A model generated the notes under the pieces. That model had not been told where the DNA came from, did no database searches, and saw nothing but the letters and a program-made list of their open reading frames with translations. 64,000 nucleotides of DNA from Pontivivens nitratireducens (GTDB taxonomy: Bacteria; Pseudomonadota; Alphaproteobacteria; Rhodobacterales; Rhodobacteraceae). Made by a program: the position numbers and the translations under genes. The DNA lies in contig NZ_JACJUQ010000006.1 of NCBI RefSeq assembly GCF_014235845.1, forward strand, positions 1 through 64,000, in the 5' to 3' direction. Below, piece after piece: positions 1 to 8,727 of this stretch (position 1 is its first letter; every line of letters starts with the position of its first letter).

Positions 1-106
1 ATGTCGCCGCATCACAACCTCCTCTGTCGGAGATACTGAATCACGCGACGAACGAATGGGGAAGCCTGATTATGGGGCCCTAGGCCGATGCCCGCCTTGC
101 AGGCCG

Positions 107-496
107 CTATTCCTTTGCGCTCGGGACGTTGATCATCCGGCCCAGGAACGCCCCGGCGAAGATGTGGACATGCAGGTGCGGCACCTCCTGATGGCCATCC
201 GGTCCAGCATTGGACAGCATCCGGTATCCCGATCCCGCATCCGGCGTCACGCCCATCTGCTGCGCAACCTTGCCCAGCGTGCGGATATAGTCGGTGATTT
301 CCGCTTCGCTCGCCTCCGCCGCGAAGTGGTCGAAGGTCACATAGGCGCCTTTGGGTATGACCAGCACATGTTGGGGGGCCTGCGGGGCGATATCCTCGAA
401 CGCGAGGCAATGCTCCGTTTCCATCACCGTCTTGTTGGGAATTTCACCGCGCAATATCTTCGCGAAGATGTTCTGGTCGTCATAGGTATAGGCCAT
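107..496 (-). CDS. HIT family nucleotide-binding hydrolase
   Basis: This 129-residue protein is a complete histidine-triad protein. The C-terminal part carries the HxHxH triad in HLHVHIFAG (about residues 109-117), and the N-terminal part has the usual IFAKILRGEIP and CLAFEDIAP segments. HIT proteins hydrolyse AMP-lysine, AMP-amide or dinucleotide substrates in the cytosol; the physiological substrate cannot be read from sequence. The start is supported by a GAGGAGA ribosome-binding site just upstream. It lies 30 bases behind the GT14-like gene on the same strand and may be read through from it. The first 106 bases of the window, downstream of this gene, show no gene. Confidence 0.93.
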   Translation of the reverse strand: MAYTYDDQNIFAKILRGEIPNKTVMETEHCLAFEDIAPQAPQHVLVIPKGAYVTFDHFAAEASEAEITDYIRTLGKVAQQMGVTPDAGSGYRMLSNAGPDGHQEVPHLHVHIFAGAFLGRMINVPSAKE

Positions 497-526
497 GGTG
501 GCTCTCCTCGTTCATGGGGTTCAGGT

Positions 527-2098
527 TCAGTCGAAGGTCAATTCGGAGATCGCGAAATCGCGCCCGTCTCCGAAGGGGATGTCCAGAAAGCGGGCTATCT
601 GTTCCCCCGCCAGATCGGCGCTGTCCTCGGGGTTGAGCGCATATAGATGCGTCAGCCCCAGATCGCGTAGGGCGTTGCTGTCATCCTTGAATTGGCGGTC
701 CAGGGTGCGGATCAAGGGGATCGAATCCGCCATCTGGGCCTCCTCGGGCAGCAGCCCGGCACGTTTCGCATGTCCCAAAAGGTACTCATCGTCGATATGG
801 GTGCGCAACTCCATCACTCGCAGGCTGCACTGATCATCGCGGATATCGCGCAGCGCCTCGAAATTCGAAGGGTCGAGGCAGATCATCAAGCGATCCGTGC
901 CATGATATTCCAGCAGCATTCGCAACACCGCCCGGCGGTGGCGACCCCGCTTGGGTTTCGAGGTCTCGATCCCGCCAAGTTGCGGCAGGACGCCGGAATC
1001 CTCGTCGAAGACATAGCCGTGAGCAGGCGGGCCGCCTGCACGGCGGGCCGCGTTCATGAACCGCTTTCCGACATGGTATTTCTTGCACACGACCACCAGC
1101 ATTTCGCTGTCCCGGCCGATCTTGCCGCCGCGTTCCCAGAACCGCTCACCATATCGCCGCCCGACCCGGCCACGTTGCGTGACATAGGCATAGAGCGCCC
1201 CGGCGGTATCCGCGGTGACCATGCGGTCGAACTTCTGCGAATAAAGCGCGCGCAGATGATCGCGCAGGTTCAGCGCGTTTTCGGACACCTTCCGCGCGAA
1301 CAGATGCGGCTGTGTTCGGATCAGGTCATAGTGATCGTCGTGAAACACCAGCGGCAATCCGTAATCGGAGAATGCGAGGAATGTCAGCGTCCGGTTGACC
1401 ACCTGATCGCGGGGCGTCACGTGCATGACCAGCGTCTGAAAGAACGTCTCATCCGGGATCCAGGTGGTCGAGAAGAATTTCGGGATGTCCCGGCGTTGCG
1501 CGATCAGGTCCAGCACACGGTCCAGGGTCTTGCGCCGTAAGACACACCATTGCGAGCCGATATGGATCGTCAGCCCCTTCGGCGTACCACGCTGCAAGCC
1601 CAAAGCGCGTTGCAGCTTGAGAGAGCCGTAAAACAGCGCCTTTCGGGTGCGTTCGTTGAAATAGTGGCGGTAGTGCAGGCGGTCTTTCTTGATCCCGGTC
1701 TTGATCCAATCGCTTTCGAAAAAGTCGTGATGCTCGACGAAATCCTTGTCATTTTCCTCCAGAAACCGGGCGATATAGGCGCGGGATTTCGCTGGCATGC
1801 AATCGCCCGAGATGAAGTAGAAATGCGTGGCATCCGGCCAGCTCTTGCGCGCGATCCGCAAGGCGTTGAGCGTGGCGACCACCAGGCTCCATTCCCCCCA
1901 GCCGCATTTGACCCGGTCCGCGAAAACCACGTTGGGATCGCCTGCCAGCTCCTTTCGAATCGTGCTCCAGACCTCGGGGGGGGCGCTCTTGTCCACGTGA
2001 ATGGCGATGCGATCTCCGAATTCGGTGAGCATACGCGCCTGCGCGATGACCCCATCGGGGTTTTTGTGGCAAAGCAGAATATAAGCAATCTGAACCAT
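527..2098 (-). CDS. GT14-like beta-1,6-N-acetylglucosaminyltransferase with DUF5928-type tail
   Basis: The 523-residue protein begins with IAYILLCHKNP, followed by HVDKSAPPEVW and a WGEWSLVVATLNAL segment. These are the hallmarks of core-2/I-branching (GT14) glycosyltransferases that transfer GlcNAc or xylose. FYFISGDCMPAKS (about residues 93-105) matches the donor-site region and GSQWCVLRR the acceptor side. The roughly 250 C-terminal residues resemble a DUF5928-type extension that I recall from Rhodobacteraceae; that part is recognised less surely. There is no signal peptide, so it acts in the cytosol, probably in capsule or exopolysaccharide assembly. It is divergent from a carbohydrate sulfotransferase, which suggests a sulfated surface glycan. 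Confidence 0.85.
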   Translation of the reverse strand: MVQIAYILLCHKNPDGVIAQARMLTEFGDRIAIHVDKSAPPEVWSTIRKELAGDPNVVFADRVKCGWGEWSLVVATLNALRIARKSWPDATHFYFISGDCMPAKSRAYIARFLEENDKDFVEHHDFFESDWIKTGIKKDRLHYRHYFNERTRKALFYGSLKLQRALGLQRGTPKGLTIHIGSQWCVLRRKTLDRVLDLIAQRRDIPKFFSTTWIPDETFFQTLVMHVTPRDQVVNRTLTFLAFSDYGLPLVFHDDHYDLIRTQPHLFARKVSENALNLRDHLRALYSQKFDRMVTADTAGALYAYVTQRGRVGRRYGERFWERGGKIGRDSEMLVVVCKKYHVGKRFMNAARRAGGPPAHGYVFDEDSGVLPQLGGIETSKPKRGRHRRAVLRMLLEYHGTDRLMICLDPSNFEALRDIRDDQCSLRVMELRTHIDDEYLLGHAKRAGLLPEEAQMADSIPLIRTLDRQFKDDSNALRDLGLTHLYALNPEDSADLAGEQIARFLDIPFGDGRDFAISELTFD

Positions 2099-2215
2099 AT
2101 GCCTTCAATGCGACGACACATGGCGCGGGGCAAGCTCTTTGACACCGCTTCAGCTTTCTTGACTTGAACTTCCGCCGCCTCCAATGAAGGGTGAGGACTT
2201 ACCTGTGAGGCGAAA

Positions 2216-3016
2216 ATGCCCTTCCCCGGAACATGGATGACCGAAAGCCAGTCGATGATCTACCGCGTGGTGCCGAAATGCGCCTGCTCGACCGTGGGTC
2301 AGATCATGTATTACGCCGATCACGGCGAATATTTCGACGGGGATATTCACGACGCAAAATCAGGCATCCACAAATGGGCGCTTGAGGACAGCCAACCCCT
2401 GCTGGAGGCCGCCGTTACCGGGCGGGAGCTGTACACCTTCACCGCCGTGCGCAATCCGTACAGCCGCATCCTGTCCAGCTTCTTCGACAAGATCGCAGGC
2501 ATCCAGCGCAATGGCAAACGCTATCGCGGCAATCTGGTTCCGATGCTGACCAAGCGCTACGGGGTGGAGGTCGAAGGCGATTTCGATCAGATCAAGAGTT
2601 TCCGGCGGTTCCTGCTGTTCGTGCGCGACACCATCCGGTTTCGCAAACCGATGGACCCGGACATTCACTGGTCCGCCTGCTCGGGCCATGTCTCGACGCT
2701 GATCCGCAATGGCGGGCGCTACAATTACATCTTTCCCACGGAACGGTTCAACGACGGCATGAAGCATGTCCTGTCGCAGGTCGAAACCCGGCATTCCATC
2801 GACGTGGACACCATGCCCCGCTTTAACGAGAGCGCCGGGCACGGCCCCAAGCAGGCCCACCCGATTGAGGATTATTTCGACGACCTGTCGAATTTCATCA
2901 TGCTTGAGATCTATCGGCGCGATTTCAACCTGTTCAAATACGCCAAGGAACCCAACCGGAACCCCCCGGTGAAGGAGATCGACATTGATGAGGTTTACGC
3001 GCGCCTCACGAAGTGA
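2216..3016 (+). CDS. Carbohydrate sulfotransferase (sulfotransferase family 2)
   Basis: The 266-residue protein carries both PAPS-binding motifs of the HNK-1/chondroitin-type sulfotransferases: the 5'-phosphosulfate loop RVVPKCACSTV (about residues 18-28) and the 3'-phosphate motif AVRNPYSRILSSF (about 79-91). It should transfer sulfate from PAPS to a hydroxyl of a glycan. It lies head-to-head with the GT14-like gene, 117 bases apart, so the two probably share a promoter region and a glycan product. The start at 2216 is the first Met ahead of the PAPS motif. The acceptor is unknown. The window also encodes a sulfatase system at 42-48 kb, but nothing links the two directly. Confidence 0.88.
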   Translation: MPFPGTWMTESQSMIYRVVPKCACSTVGQIMYYADHGEYFDGDIHDAKSGIHKWALEDSQPLLEAAVTGRELYTFTAVRNPYSRILSSFFDKIAGIQRNGKRYRGNLVPMLTKRYGVEVEGDFDQIKSFRRFLLFVRDTIRFRKPMDPDIHWSACSGHVSTLIRNGGRYNYIFPTERFNDGMKHVLSQVETRHSIDVDTMPRFNESAGHGPKQAHPIEDYFDDLSNFIMLEIYRRDFNLFKYAKEPNRNPPVKEIDIDEVYARLTK

Positions 3017-3023
3017 GCACCGG

Positions 3024-3992
3024 ATGCCCGATCTCAACGAGATCGACGCGGCGGCCAAACGGCTGCGCGGGCGGATTGTGGCGACGCCGATCCTGCCGCT
3101 GACCACCGATCGCCTGTCCGATGTCCTGCCCGAGGGGGCGCAGGTCTTCATGAAGATGGAGTTGTTCCAGCAGGCCGGCAGCTTCAAATCGCGCGGCGTG
3201 CTGCTGGGCATCGACGCCATGACGGATGCGCAACGCGCGGCAGGGGTCATCGCCTCATCCGGGGGCAATCACGCGCTGGCCGTGGCATGGGCCGCGAATG
3301 CCGCCGGTATCGACGCCCTGATCATCATGCCGGAGGCCGCAGATCCGCAGACCGTCGCACGGGTGGCCGATCTGGGCGCCACGATCGAGCGAACCAGCGG
3401 CTCCGCCACCAATCTGGCCTATCTGGATGAAAAGACCTCTCAGACGGGCCGCACCAAGCTGCATCCGTTCGAGGCACCGCACATGCTGCTGGGGGCCGCG
3501 ACCTGCGGTTACGAGATCGTCTGCGCCCTGCCCGATCTGGATGCGATCATCGTTCCCGTCGGCGGCGGTGGCCTGATCGCCGGGGTGTCGCGCGCGGTCA
3601 AGCTGTTCTCCCCCGCTTGTCAGGTCATCGGGGTGGAGCCTGTCGGTGCCGCGGGCATGACCCGTTCGGTGGAGGCGGGATCGCCGCAGACCCTGGACAG
3701 CGTGCAGACCGTCGCCGTCAGCCTGGCCGCATCGCGGGCGGAGCCGCTGACCTTTTCTGCCGTTCAGGCGCATGTGGACCGGATGCTTACCCTGCCAGAT
3801 TCCGCGCTGATCGCGGCGATGCGCCGGTTCAATACCGACTTGTCGCTAATGGTGGAGCCCGCCTGCGCCGCCTCCTTCGCTGCGCTGACGGGGCCATTGC
3901 GCGCGGAACTGGCCGGAAAGAGGGTCGCCATCATCGCCTGCGGATCGAATATCGGGCGCGCGGGCCATGCAAGGATTCTGGACGCAAGCTGA
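3024..3992 (+). CDS. PLP-dependent threonine/serine dehydratase-like protein
   Basis: The protein (322 residues from this start) is a fold-type II PLP enzyme. It has SFKSRG with the Schiff-base lysine (about residue 53), SSGGNHA, which cradles the substrate carboxylate, and the phosphate loop VGGGGLIAG. There is no C-terminal ACT domain, so it resembles the catabolic threonine dehydratase/serine racemase/hydroxyectoine-utilisation branch rather than biosynthetic IlvA. An in-frame ATG at 2985 would overlap the upstream gene by 32 bases and add residues with no family counterpart, so 3024 (MPDLNEID) is preferred. It follows the sulfotransferase stop by 7 bases. The exact substrate is not determined. 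Confidence 0.82.
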   Translation: MPDLNEIDAAAKRLRGRIVATPILPLTTDRLSDVLPEGAQVFMKMELFQQAGSFKSRGVLLGIDAMTDAQRAAGVIASSGGNHALAVAWAANAAGIDALIIMPEAADPQTVARVADLGATIERTSGSATNLAYLDEKTSQTGRTKLHPFEAPHMLLGAATCGYEIVCALPDLDAIIVPVGGGGLIAGVSRAVKLFSPACQVIGVEPVGAAGMTRSVEAGSPQTLDSVQTVAVSLAASRAEPLTFSAVQAHVDRMLTLPDSALIAAMRRFNTDLSLMVEPACAASFAALTGPLRAELAGKRVAIIACGSNIGRAGHARILDAS

Positions 3993-4345
3993 CCCTCGTT
4001 ACGTCACGAAAGGTTCAACCGCGCTCACTTACATCCGGCAAGGTTAAATCCATATTGAACGTCTATGGATATCCAGACAGACCCGCGCGGAGCGTTCTCC
4101 GATCAATTCGGCTGCACCGCTCACGTCAGGGAACTGGCCGGGCATCTGCCGCGCGGCGCGGCGCGTGGCCTTAGCAACATTCTGAATTCACGATTTTTTT
4201 CCTATGACCGGGGCAACTGCCACAGGCGATCCGACCGGGGACGTACCGTTCATCTGAACCGTTTCGTTGACTTTCACGTTAACCACAACCAAGTCATACG
4301 GAACTTTACAGAACTACAGTCACTTAACGGCGGGGCCTCGGCATA
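3993..4345. other. 353-base intergenic leader of the RND operon
   Basis: No convincing gene lies here. A 93-codon open frame (4065-4346) ends in a TAATG overlap with the next start, but its translation is rich in His/Arg and does not look like a folded protein. The stretch is noticeably more AT-rich than its surroundings (around 4185-4330). It has a TTGACT hexamer at 4266-4271 without a well-spaced -10 box. It most likely holds the promoter and operator of the efflux operon. No repressor gene is adjacent. Confidence 0.5.
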
Positions 4346-5536
4346 ATGAGCGATACGAACAAGACGACCGACGCATCCGATGCGGCGGACACGCTCGATT
4401 TTGAAACCTCGGGCGGGTCGGGTGTTTCAGGCTGGGTCGCGACTGTCCTGACGCTGGCGCTGATCGCCTGGATGGGCAGCGGCTACATCTTTCCGGCTGA
4501 GGAAGCCGCCGCGCCAGAAGCACGTGACGCGGGTCGCCGCGCCGCCACGGTCGCCGTGCGCGCCTCCGTCGCGGAGGAAGTCACGCAGTTTTTCGTGGCC
4601 GAAGGGCAGGCTCTGCCCGATCGGGAGACGATGATCCGTGCCGAAACCTCGGGCGAGATCGAGAGCCTGAGCGTGCAGAAGGGCCAGATCGTCGATGCCC
4701 GGGTCGAGATTGCCCGGATCGCCGCCGCCGAACGCTCAGCCCAGTTGACCCAGGCCAACGCCGAGATCGAGCGCGCCACGCGTGAGGTGGAAAACGCGCA
4801 GTCCCTGCTGGAACGCGGGGTCGCCACGCAGGACCGTGTGACCGATGCCCGCGCGGCCCTGGCCACGGCGCAGGCGCAACTTGCCACGGTCGAGCAGGGG
4901 CTGGACAATACCGTGATCCGCGCGCCCTTTCCCGGATTGCTGGACGATCTGACCATCGACCCAGGTGAATATGTGCAGGCCGGAACCGAGGTCGGCCGCA
5001 TCATCGACACCGATCCCCTGACAATCGAGGTGCAGGTGCCCCAGCAGGCGGTGTCCGGCATCCGTGCAGACCAGTCAGCGATGGTCAGCTTCATTACCGG
5101 GGAAACCCGTGAGGGGACAGTGACCTACGTGTCGGGCAGCGCCGATGCACAGACACGCACGTTCCGGGCGGAGGTTCAGGTCGCGAACCCGGACGGGGCC
5201 ATCCCCTCCGGTGTTTCGGCCCAGATCCGCGTGCCTGTGGGTGAGGCTACGGCTCATTTCATCAGCCCCGCGGTCCTCGCGCTGGGGACCGACGGAATTC
5301 TGGGTGTGAAAACCCTCGAAGAGGACAATACGGTCGGCTTCACCCCTGTGGAAATCGTGCGGGCCCAGACCGACGGGATCTGGGTGTCGGGGCTGGATGA
5401 CCAGGCCACGATCATCACCATCGGTCAGGGCTTCGTCTCCGCCGGGGAGCAGGTCGATCCACGTGACGAGGCGGCGATCGCGCAGGTCAATCTGGCGGCC
5501 CCCGTATCCCCCGACGATACGGAAGACGCCCGATGA
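4346..5536 (+). CDS. RND efflux periplasmic adaptor (membrane fusion) subunit
   Basis: The 396-residue protein has an N-terminal cytoplasmic tail, one hydrophobic anchor (VATVLTLALIAWMGSGYIFP, about residues 32-51), a biotinyl-lipoyl half-motif ETSGEIESLSVQKGQIV, a short alpha-hairpin (about residues 125-185) and the second lipoyl half NTVIRAPFPGLLDDL, followed by beta-barrel and membrane-proximal domains. This is the HlyD/AcrA adaptor layout. It uses a single membrane anchor rather than a cleaved signal or lipobox. It should bridge the inner-membrane pump to an outer-membrane channel; no channel gene is nearby. It overlaps the pump gene by ATGA, so the two are translationally coupled. Confidence 0.93.
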   Translation: MSDTNKTTDASDAADTLDFETSGGSGVSGWVATVLTLALIAWMGSGYIFPAEEAAAPEARDAGRRAATVAVRASVAEEVTQFFVAEGQALPDRETMIRAETSGEIESLSVQKGQIVDARVEIARIAAAERSAQLTQANAEIERATREVENAQSLLERGVATQDRVTDARAALATAQAQLATVEQGLDNTVIRAPFPGLLDDLTIDPGEYVQAGTEVGRIIDTDPLTIEVQVPQQAVSGIRADQSAMVSFITGETREGTVTYVSGSADAQTRTFRAEVQVANPDGAIPSGVSAQIRVPVGEATAHFISPAVLALGTDGILGVKTLEEDNTVGFTPVEIVRAQTDGIWVSGLDDQATIITIGQGFVSAGEQVDPRDEAAIAQVNLAAPVSPDDTEDAR

Positions 5537-8500
5537 ACAGCCTGATCTCCGCCGCCTTCGGGCGGGCCCGCGTGGTGGCCCTGCTGCTGATATCCATTCT
5601 GACAATCGGCGCCGTGGGCTATGTCGCGATTCCCAAGGAATCCTCCCCCGAGGTTGCGATCCCCATCATCTATGTCGTCACCACGCTGGAGGGGATCAGC
5701 CCCGAGGACAGTGAGCGTCTGCTGGTCGAACCGCTGGAAACCGAGTTGTCCTCCATCGAGGGTCTGAAGGAGATGACCGGCTCCGCGGTCGAGGGTTATG
5801 CCTCCGTCACGCTGGAATTCGACCCCGGATTCGAGTTCGAAGAAGCCCTGAGCAAGGTGCGAGAGGCGGTGGACCGCGCCAAGACGGACCTGCCCGAGGA
5901 CGCCACCGAACCCAGCGTGAACGAGGTCAACACCTCGCTGTTTCCGATCCTGACCACCATCCTGTCCGGCCCCGTCCCCGAACGGACCCTGATCCGCATC
6001 GCCGAGGATTTGCAGGACGACATGGAGGCCCTGGAGGGCGTGCTGGAAGTCGATATCGGCGGCACGCGTCAGGAGCTGCTTGAGGTCCTCATCGACCCTA
6101 CCGTCTTTGAAACCTACAACCTGACATTCGAGGAACTGATCGGACAGATCAGTCGCAACAACCGCCTGATCGCCGCCGGGGCCATCGACACTGGCGCGGG
6201 GCGTCTGGTGCTCAAGGTGCCCGGCCTGATCGAGGATCTGGACGACGTTCTGAACATGCCGGTCAAGGTGCGAGGCACCACCGTCGTCACCTTCGCGGAC
6301 ATCGCCACCGTGCGCCGCACCTACCGCGACCCCGACAGCTTTGCCCGCATCGACGGCCAGCCCGCGCTGGCGCTGGAGATCAAGAAACGCGTCGGCGCCA
6401 ACATTATCGAAACCGTCGCACAGGTGAAGGACGTCATCGAGCAGTCCAGCCGCGACTGGCCCGATACCGTCCGCATCGAATACATGCAGGACGAAAGCGC
6501 GCAGGTCGAGGACATGCTGGGCGATCTGGAAAACAACGTCATCGCCGCCGTGGTGCTGGTGATGATCGTGATCGTTTTCGCCCTGGGCATCCGCACCTCG
6601 ATCCTTGTCGGCCTGTCGATCCCCGGCGCGTTCCTGGCCGGTGTCGCGGTGCTGTGGATGATGGGCTACACGATGAATATCGTCGTGCTGTTTTCCCTGA
6701 TCCTGGTGGTGGGGATGCTTGTTGACGGTGCCATCGTCACAACCGAACTGGCCGACAGGCGGCTGTTGGCCGGCGATACCCCGCGCCAGGCCTATTCCCA
6801 TGCGGCAAAGCGCATGGCATGGCCGATCATCGCCTCGACCGCGACCACGCTCAGCGTGTTTTTCCCGCTGCTGTTCTGGGACGGCATCGTGGGTGAGTTC
6901 ATGAAATTCCTGCCGATTACGGTGATAGTTACGCTTGGCGCTTCGCTGCTGATGGCGCTGATCTTCATTCCGGTGCTGGGCGGCCTGATCGGCAAGGCGC
7001 AACCGCAATCCCCCCGGCAACGTGCGCAACTCGCCGCTGCCGAAACCGGCGATCCGCGCGATATGAAGGGTCTGGCCGGCGGCTATGTCGCCGCGCTGGA
7101 ATGGGCGATCCTGCGCCCGGGCCGCACGCTGATCTTCGCACTTATCGCATTGGTTGCGTCCTTCGTCGCCTATGGCCAGTTCGGCACCGGCGTGTCGTTC
7201 TTCCCCTCGGTCGAGCCTGATTTCGCGCAGGTTCAGATCCGCTCCCGCGATAACTTCTCGATCTACGAGCGGGATGAGCTGGTGCGCCAGGTCGAGGATC
7301 GCCTGCTCGACTTTGACGAGATTCAGAGCGTCTATGCCCGCTCCACCCTGGGCGGCGGGCAGACGGATGAGGACGTGATCGGCACGATCCAGCTTGAATT
7401 CACCGAATGGGACACCCGCCGCACCGCCGAACAGATCGGTGAGGATATCCGCGATGCTGTCGCGGACATTGCTGGCATAGACGTGCAATATGCCGTGCAG
7501 CAGGCCGGTCCCGGCGCGGGCAAGCCCATCGCGCTGGACGTGATATCGCGCAACGCCGCGGATCAGCAGGCCGCCGTGGTCATGATCCGCGAGGCCATGG
7601 ATCGGGTCGGCGGATTTACCGATGTTACCGACGATCGACCGCTTCCCGGCGTGGAATGGCAACTGGATGTGAACCGGGCCGAGGCGGCGCGCTTCGGCGC
7701 CGACATCACTCTTCTGGGTCAGGCTGTCCAACTGCTGACCAATGGGATCGAAGTCGCTGAATACCGCCCCGACGACGCTGAGGGCGAGGTCGACATCCGG
7801 GTCCGTTTTCCCGCCAACGAACGCACGTTGGAGGAGTTGGAGAGCCTGCGCATTCCCACCGCTGCGGGCCTGATCCCCATCGGCAACTTCGTCGATTTCG
7901 TGCCTGCGCCACGTTCCGGCACGATCCACCGCAGCGATCAGCGGCGCGTCATCACGATCGAGGCCGACGTGGCCCCCGGCCTGTTGCCCAACGATCAGGT
8001 GATCGAACTGCAAGCGGCCATAGACCAACTGGATCTGCCCCCGTCCGTCGAGGCGACTTTCGGAGGTGAGGCACAGGATCAGGCCGATGCCGCCGCGTTC
8101 CTGATAACGGCATTTTTCGCCGCCCTTGCCGCGATGGTGGTCATCCTCGTTACCCAGTTCAACAGCCTGTATCAGGCGCTGGTGGTGATGAGCGCGATCG
8201 TCTTCTCGGTCGCGGGGGTCTTGCTGGGGCTGATCATCACCGGGCGCCCGTTCGGCGTTGTCATGGGCGGGATCGGTGTGATCGCGCTGGCCGGTATCGT
8301 GGTGAACAACAATATCGTGCTGATCGACACCTACAACGATCTGCGAAAGGAGGGGCAATCCGCGCGCGAAGCGCTGCTGCGCACCGGGGCACAACGTCTG
8401 CGTCCCGTGGTTCTGACCTCACTGACCACCGCGCTCGGCCTGATGCCGATGGTGATCGGGGTGAATATCGACTTCTTCAACCGCTCCATCGTGTTCGGCG

Positions 8501-8679
8501 CCCCCTCGACCCAATGGTGGACGGAGCTGAGCTCCGCCATCGCGGGCGGGTTGGTGTTCGCAACCGTGCTCACGCTGATCGTGACGCCTGCCATGCTGAT
8601 GCTGGGCGTTCGCTTGGGCGAATGGCGGGCACGGCGGCGCATGCGGCGTCAGCCCGGCCACGCCGTGCCCGCCGAGTGA
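5533..8679 (+). CDS. RND efflux transporter permease subunit
   Basis: The 1048-residue protein shows the twelve-helix, two-repeat RND architecture: TM1 near residues 11-31, TM2-6 about 335-480, TM7 about 530 and TM8-12 about 855-1030. Two large periplasmic loops lie between TM1/2 and TM7/8. It is a proton-driven exporter of drugs or other amphiphiles. In the TM4 relay, AcrB's paired aspartates correspond to LVDGAIVTTE (only one Asp). In TM10, AcrB's relay lysine corresponds to Asn in VVNNNIVLID. This places it in a divergent branch of the family, not the classic AcrB type. It is translationally coupled to its adaptor, and the substrate is unknown. Confidence 0.95.
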   Translation: MNSLISAAFGRARVVALLLISILTIGAVGYVAIPKESSPEVAIPIIYVVTTLEGISPEDSERLLVEPLETELSSIEGLKEMTGSAVEGYASVTLEFDPGFEFEEALSKVREAVDRAKTDLPEDATEPSVNEVNTSLFPILTTILSGPVPERTLIRIAEDLQDDMEALEGVLEVDIGGTRQELLEVLIDPTVFETYNLTFEELIGQISRNNRLIAAGAIDTGAGRLVLKVPGLIEDLDDVLNMPVKVRGTTVVTFADIATVRRTYRDPDSFARIDGQPALALEIKKRVGANIIETVAQVKDVIEQSSRDWPDTVRIEYMQDESAQVEDMLGDLENNVIAAVVLVMIVIVFALGIRTSILVGLSIPGAFLAGVAVLWMMGYTMNIVVLFSLILVVGMLVDGAIVTTELADRRLLAGDTPRQAYSHAAKRMAWPIIASTATTLSVFFPLLFWDGIVGEFMKFLPITVIVTLGASLLMALIFIPVLGGLIGKAQPQSPRQRAQLAAAETGDPRDMKGLAGGYVAALEWAILRPGRTLIFALIALVASFVAYGQFGTGVSFFPSVEPDFAQVQIRSRDNFSIYERDELVRQVEDRLLDFDEIQSVYARSTLGGGQTDEDVIGTIQLEFTEWDTRRTAEQIGEDIRDAVADIAGIDVQYAVQQAGPGAGKPIALDVISRNAADQQAAVVMIREAMDRVGGFTDVTDDRPLPGVEWQLDVNRAEAARFGADITLLGQAVQLLTNGIEVAEYRPDDAEGEVDIRVRFPANERTLEELESLRIPTAAGLIPIGNFVDFVPAPRSGTIHRSDQRRVITIEADVAPGLLPNDQVIELQAAIDQLDLPPSVEATFGGEAQDQADAAAFLITAFFAALAAMVVILVTQFNSLYQALVVMSAIVFSVAGVLLGLIITGRPFGVVMGGIGVIALAGIVVNNNIVLIDTYNDLRKEGQSAREALLRTGAQRLRPVVLTSLTTALGLMPMVIGVNIDFFNRSIVFGAPSTQWWTELSSAIAGGLVFATVLTLIVTPAMLMLGVRLGEWRARRRMRRQPGHAVPAE

Positions 8680-8683
8680 TCCT

Positions 8684-8710
8684 GCCCCCGCCAGCGCGTC
8701 CGGCGGGGGC
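8684..8710. terminator. Bidirectional hairpin terminator
   Basis: A perfect 9-bp stem, GCCCCCGCC (8684-8692) with GGCGGGGGC (8702-8710), closes a 9-base loop. It sits between the convergent stop codons of the RND permease and the adenosine kinase gene. The following TTCGTCT is only weakly T-rich. Confidence 0.75.
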
Positions 8711-8727
8711 TTCGTCTAATCCGAAGG

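Noticed and set aside
5425-8394. 989-codon open frame on the strand opposite the RND permease
   Set aside because: Long antisense frames are common in GC-rich genes. Its translation is rich in Gln/His/Arg/Asp with no domain, while the permease on the other strand is unmistakable.
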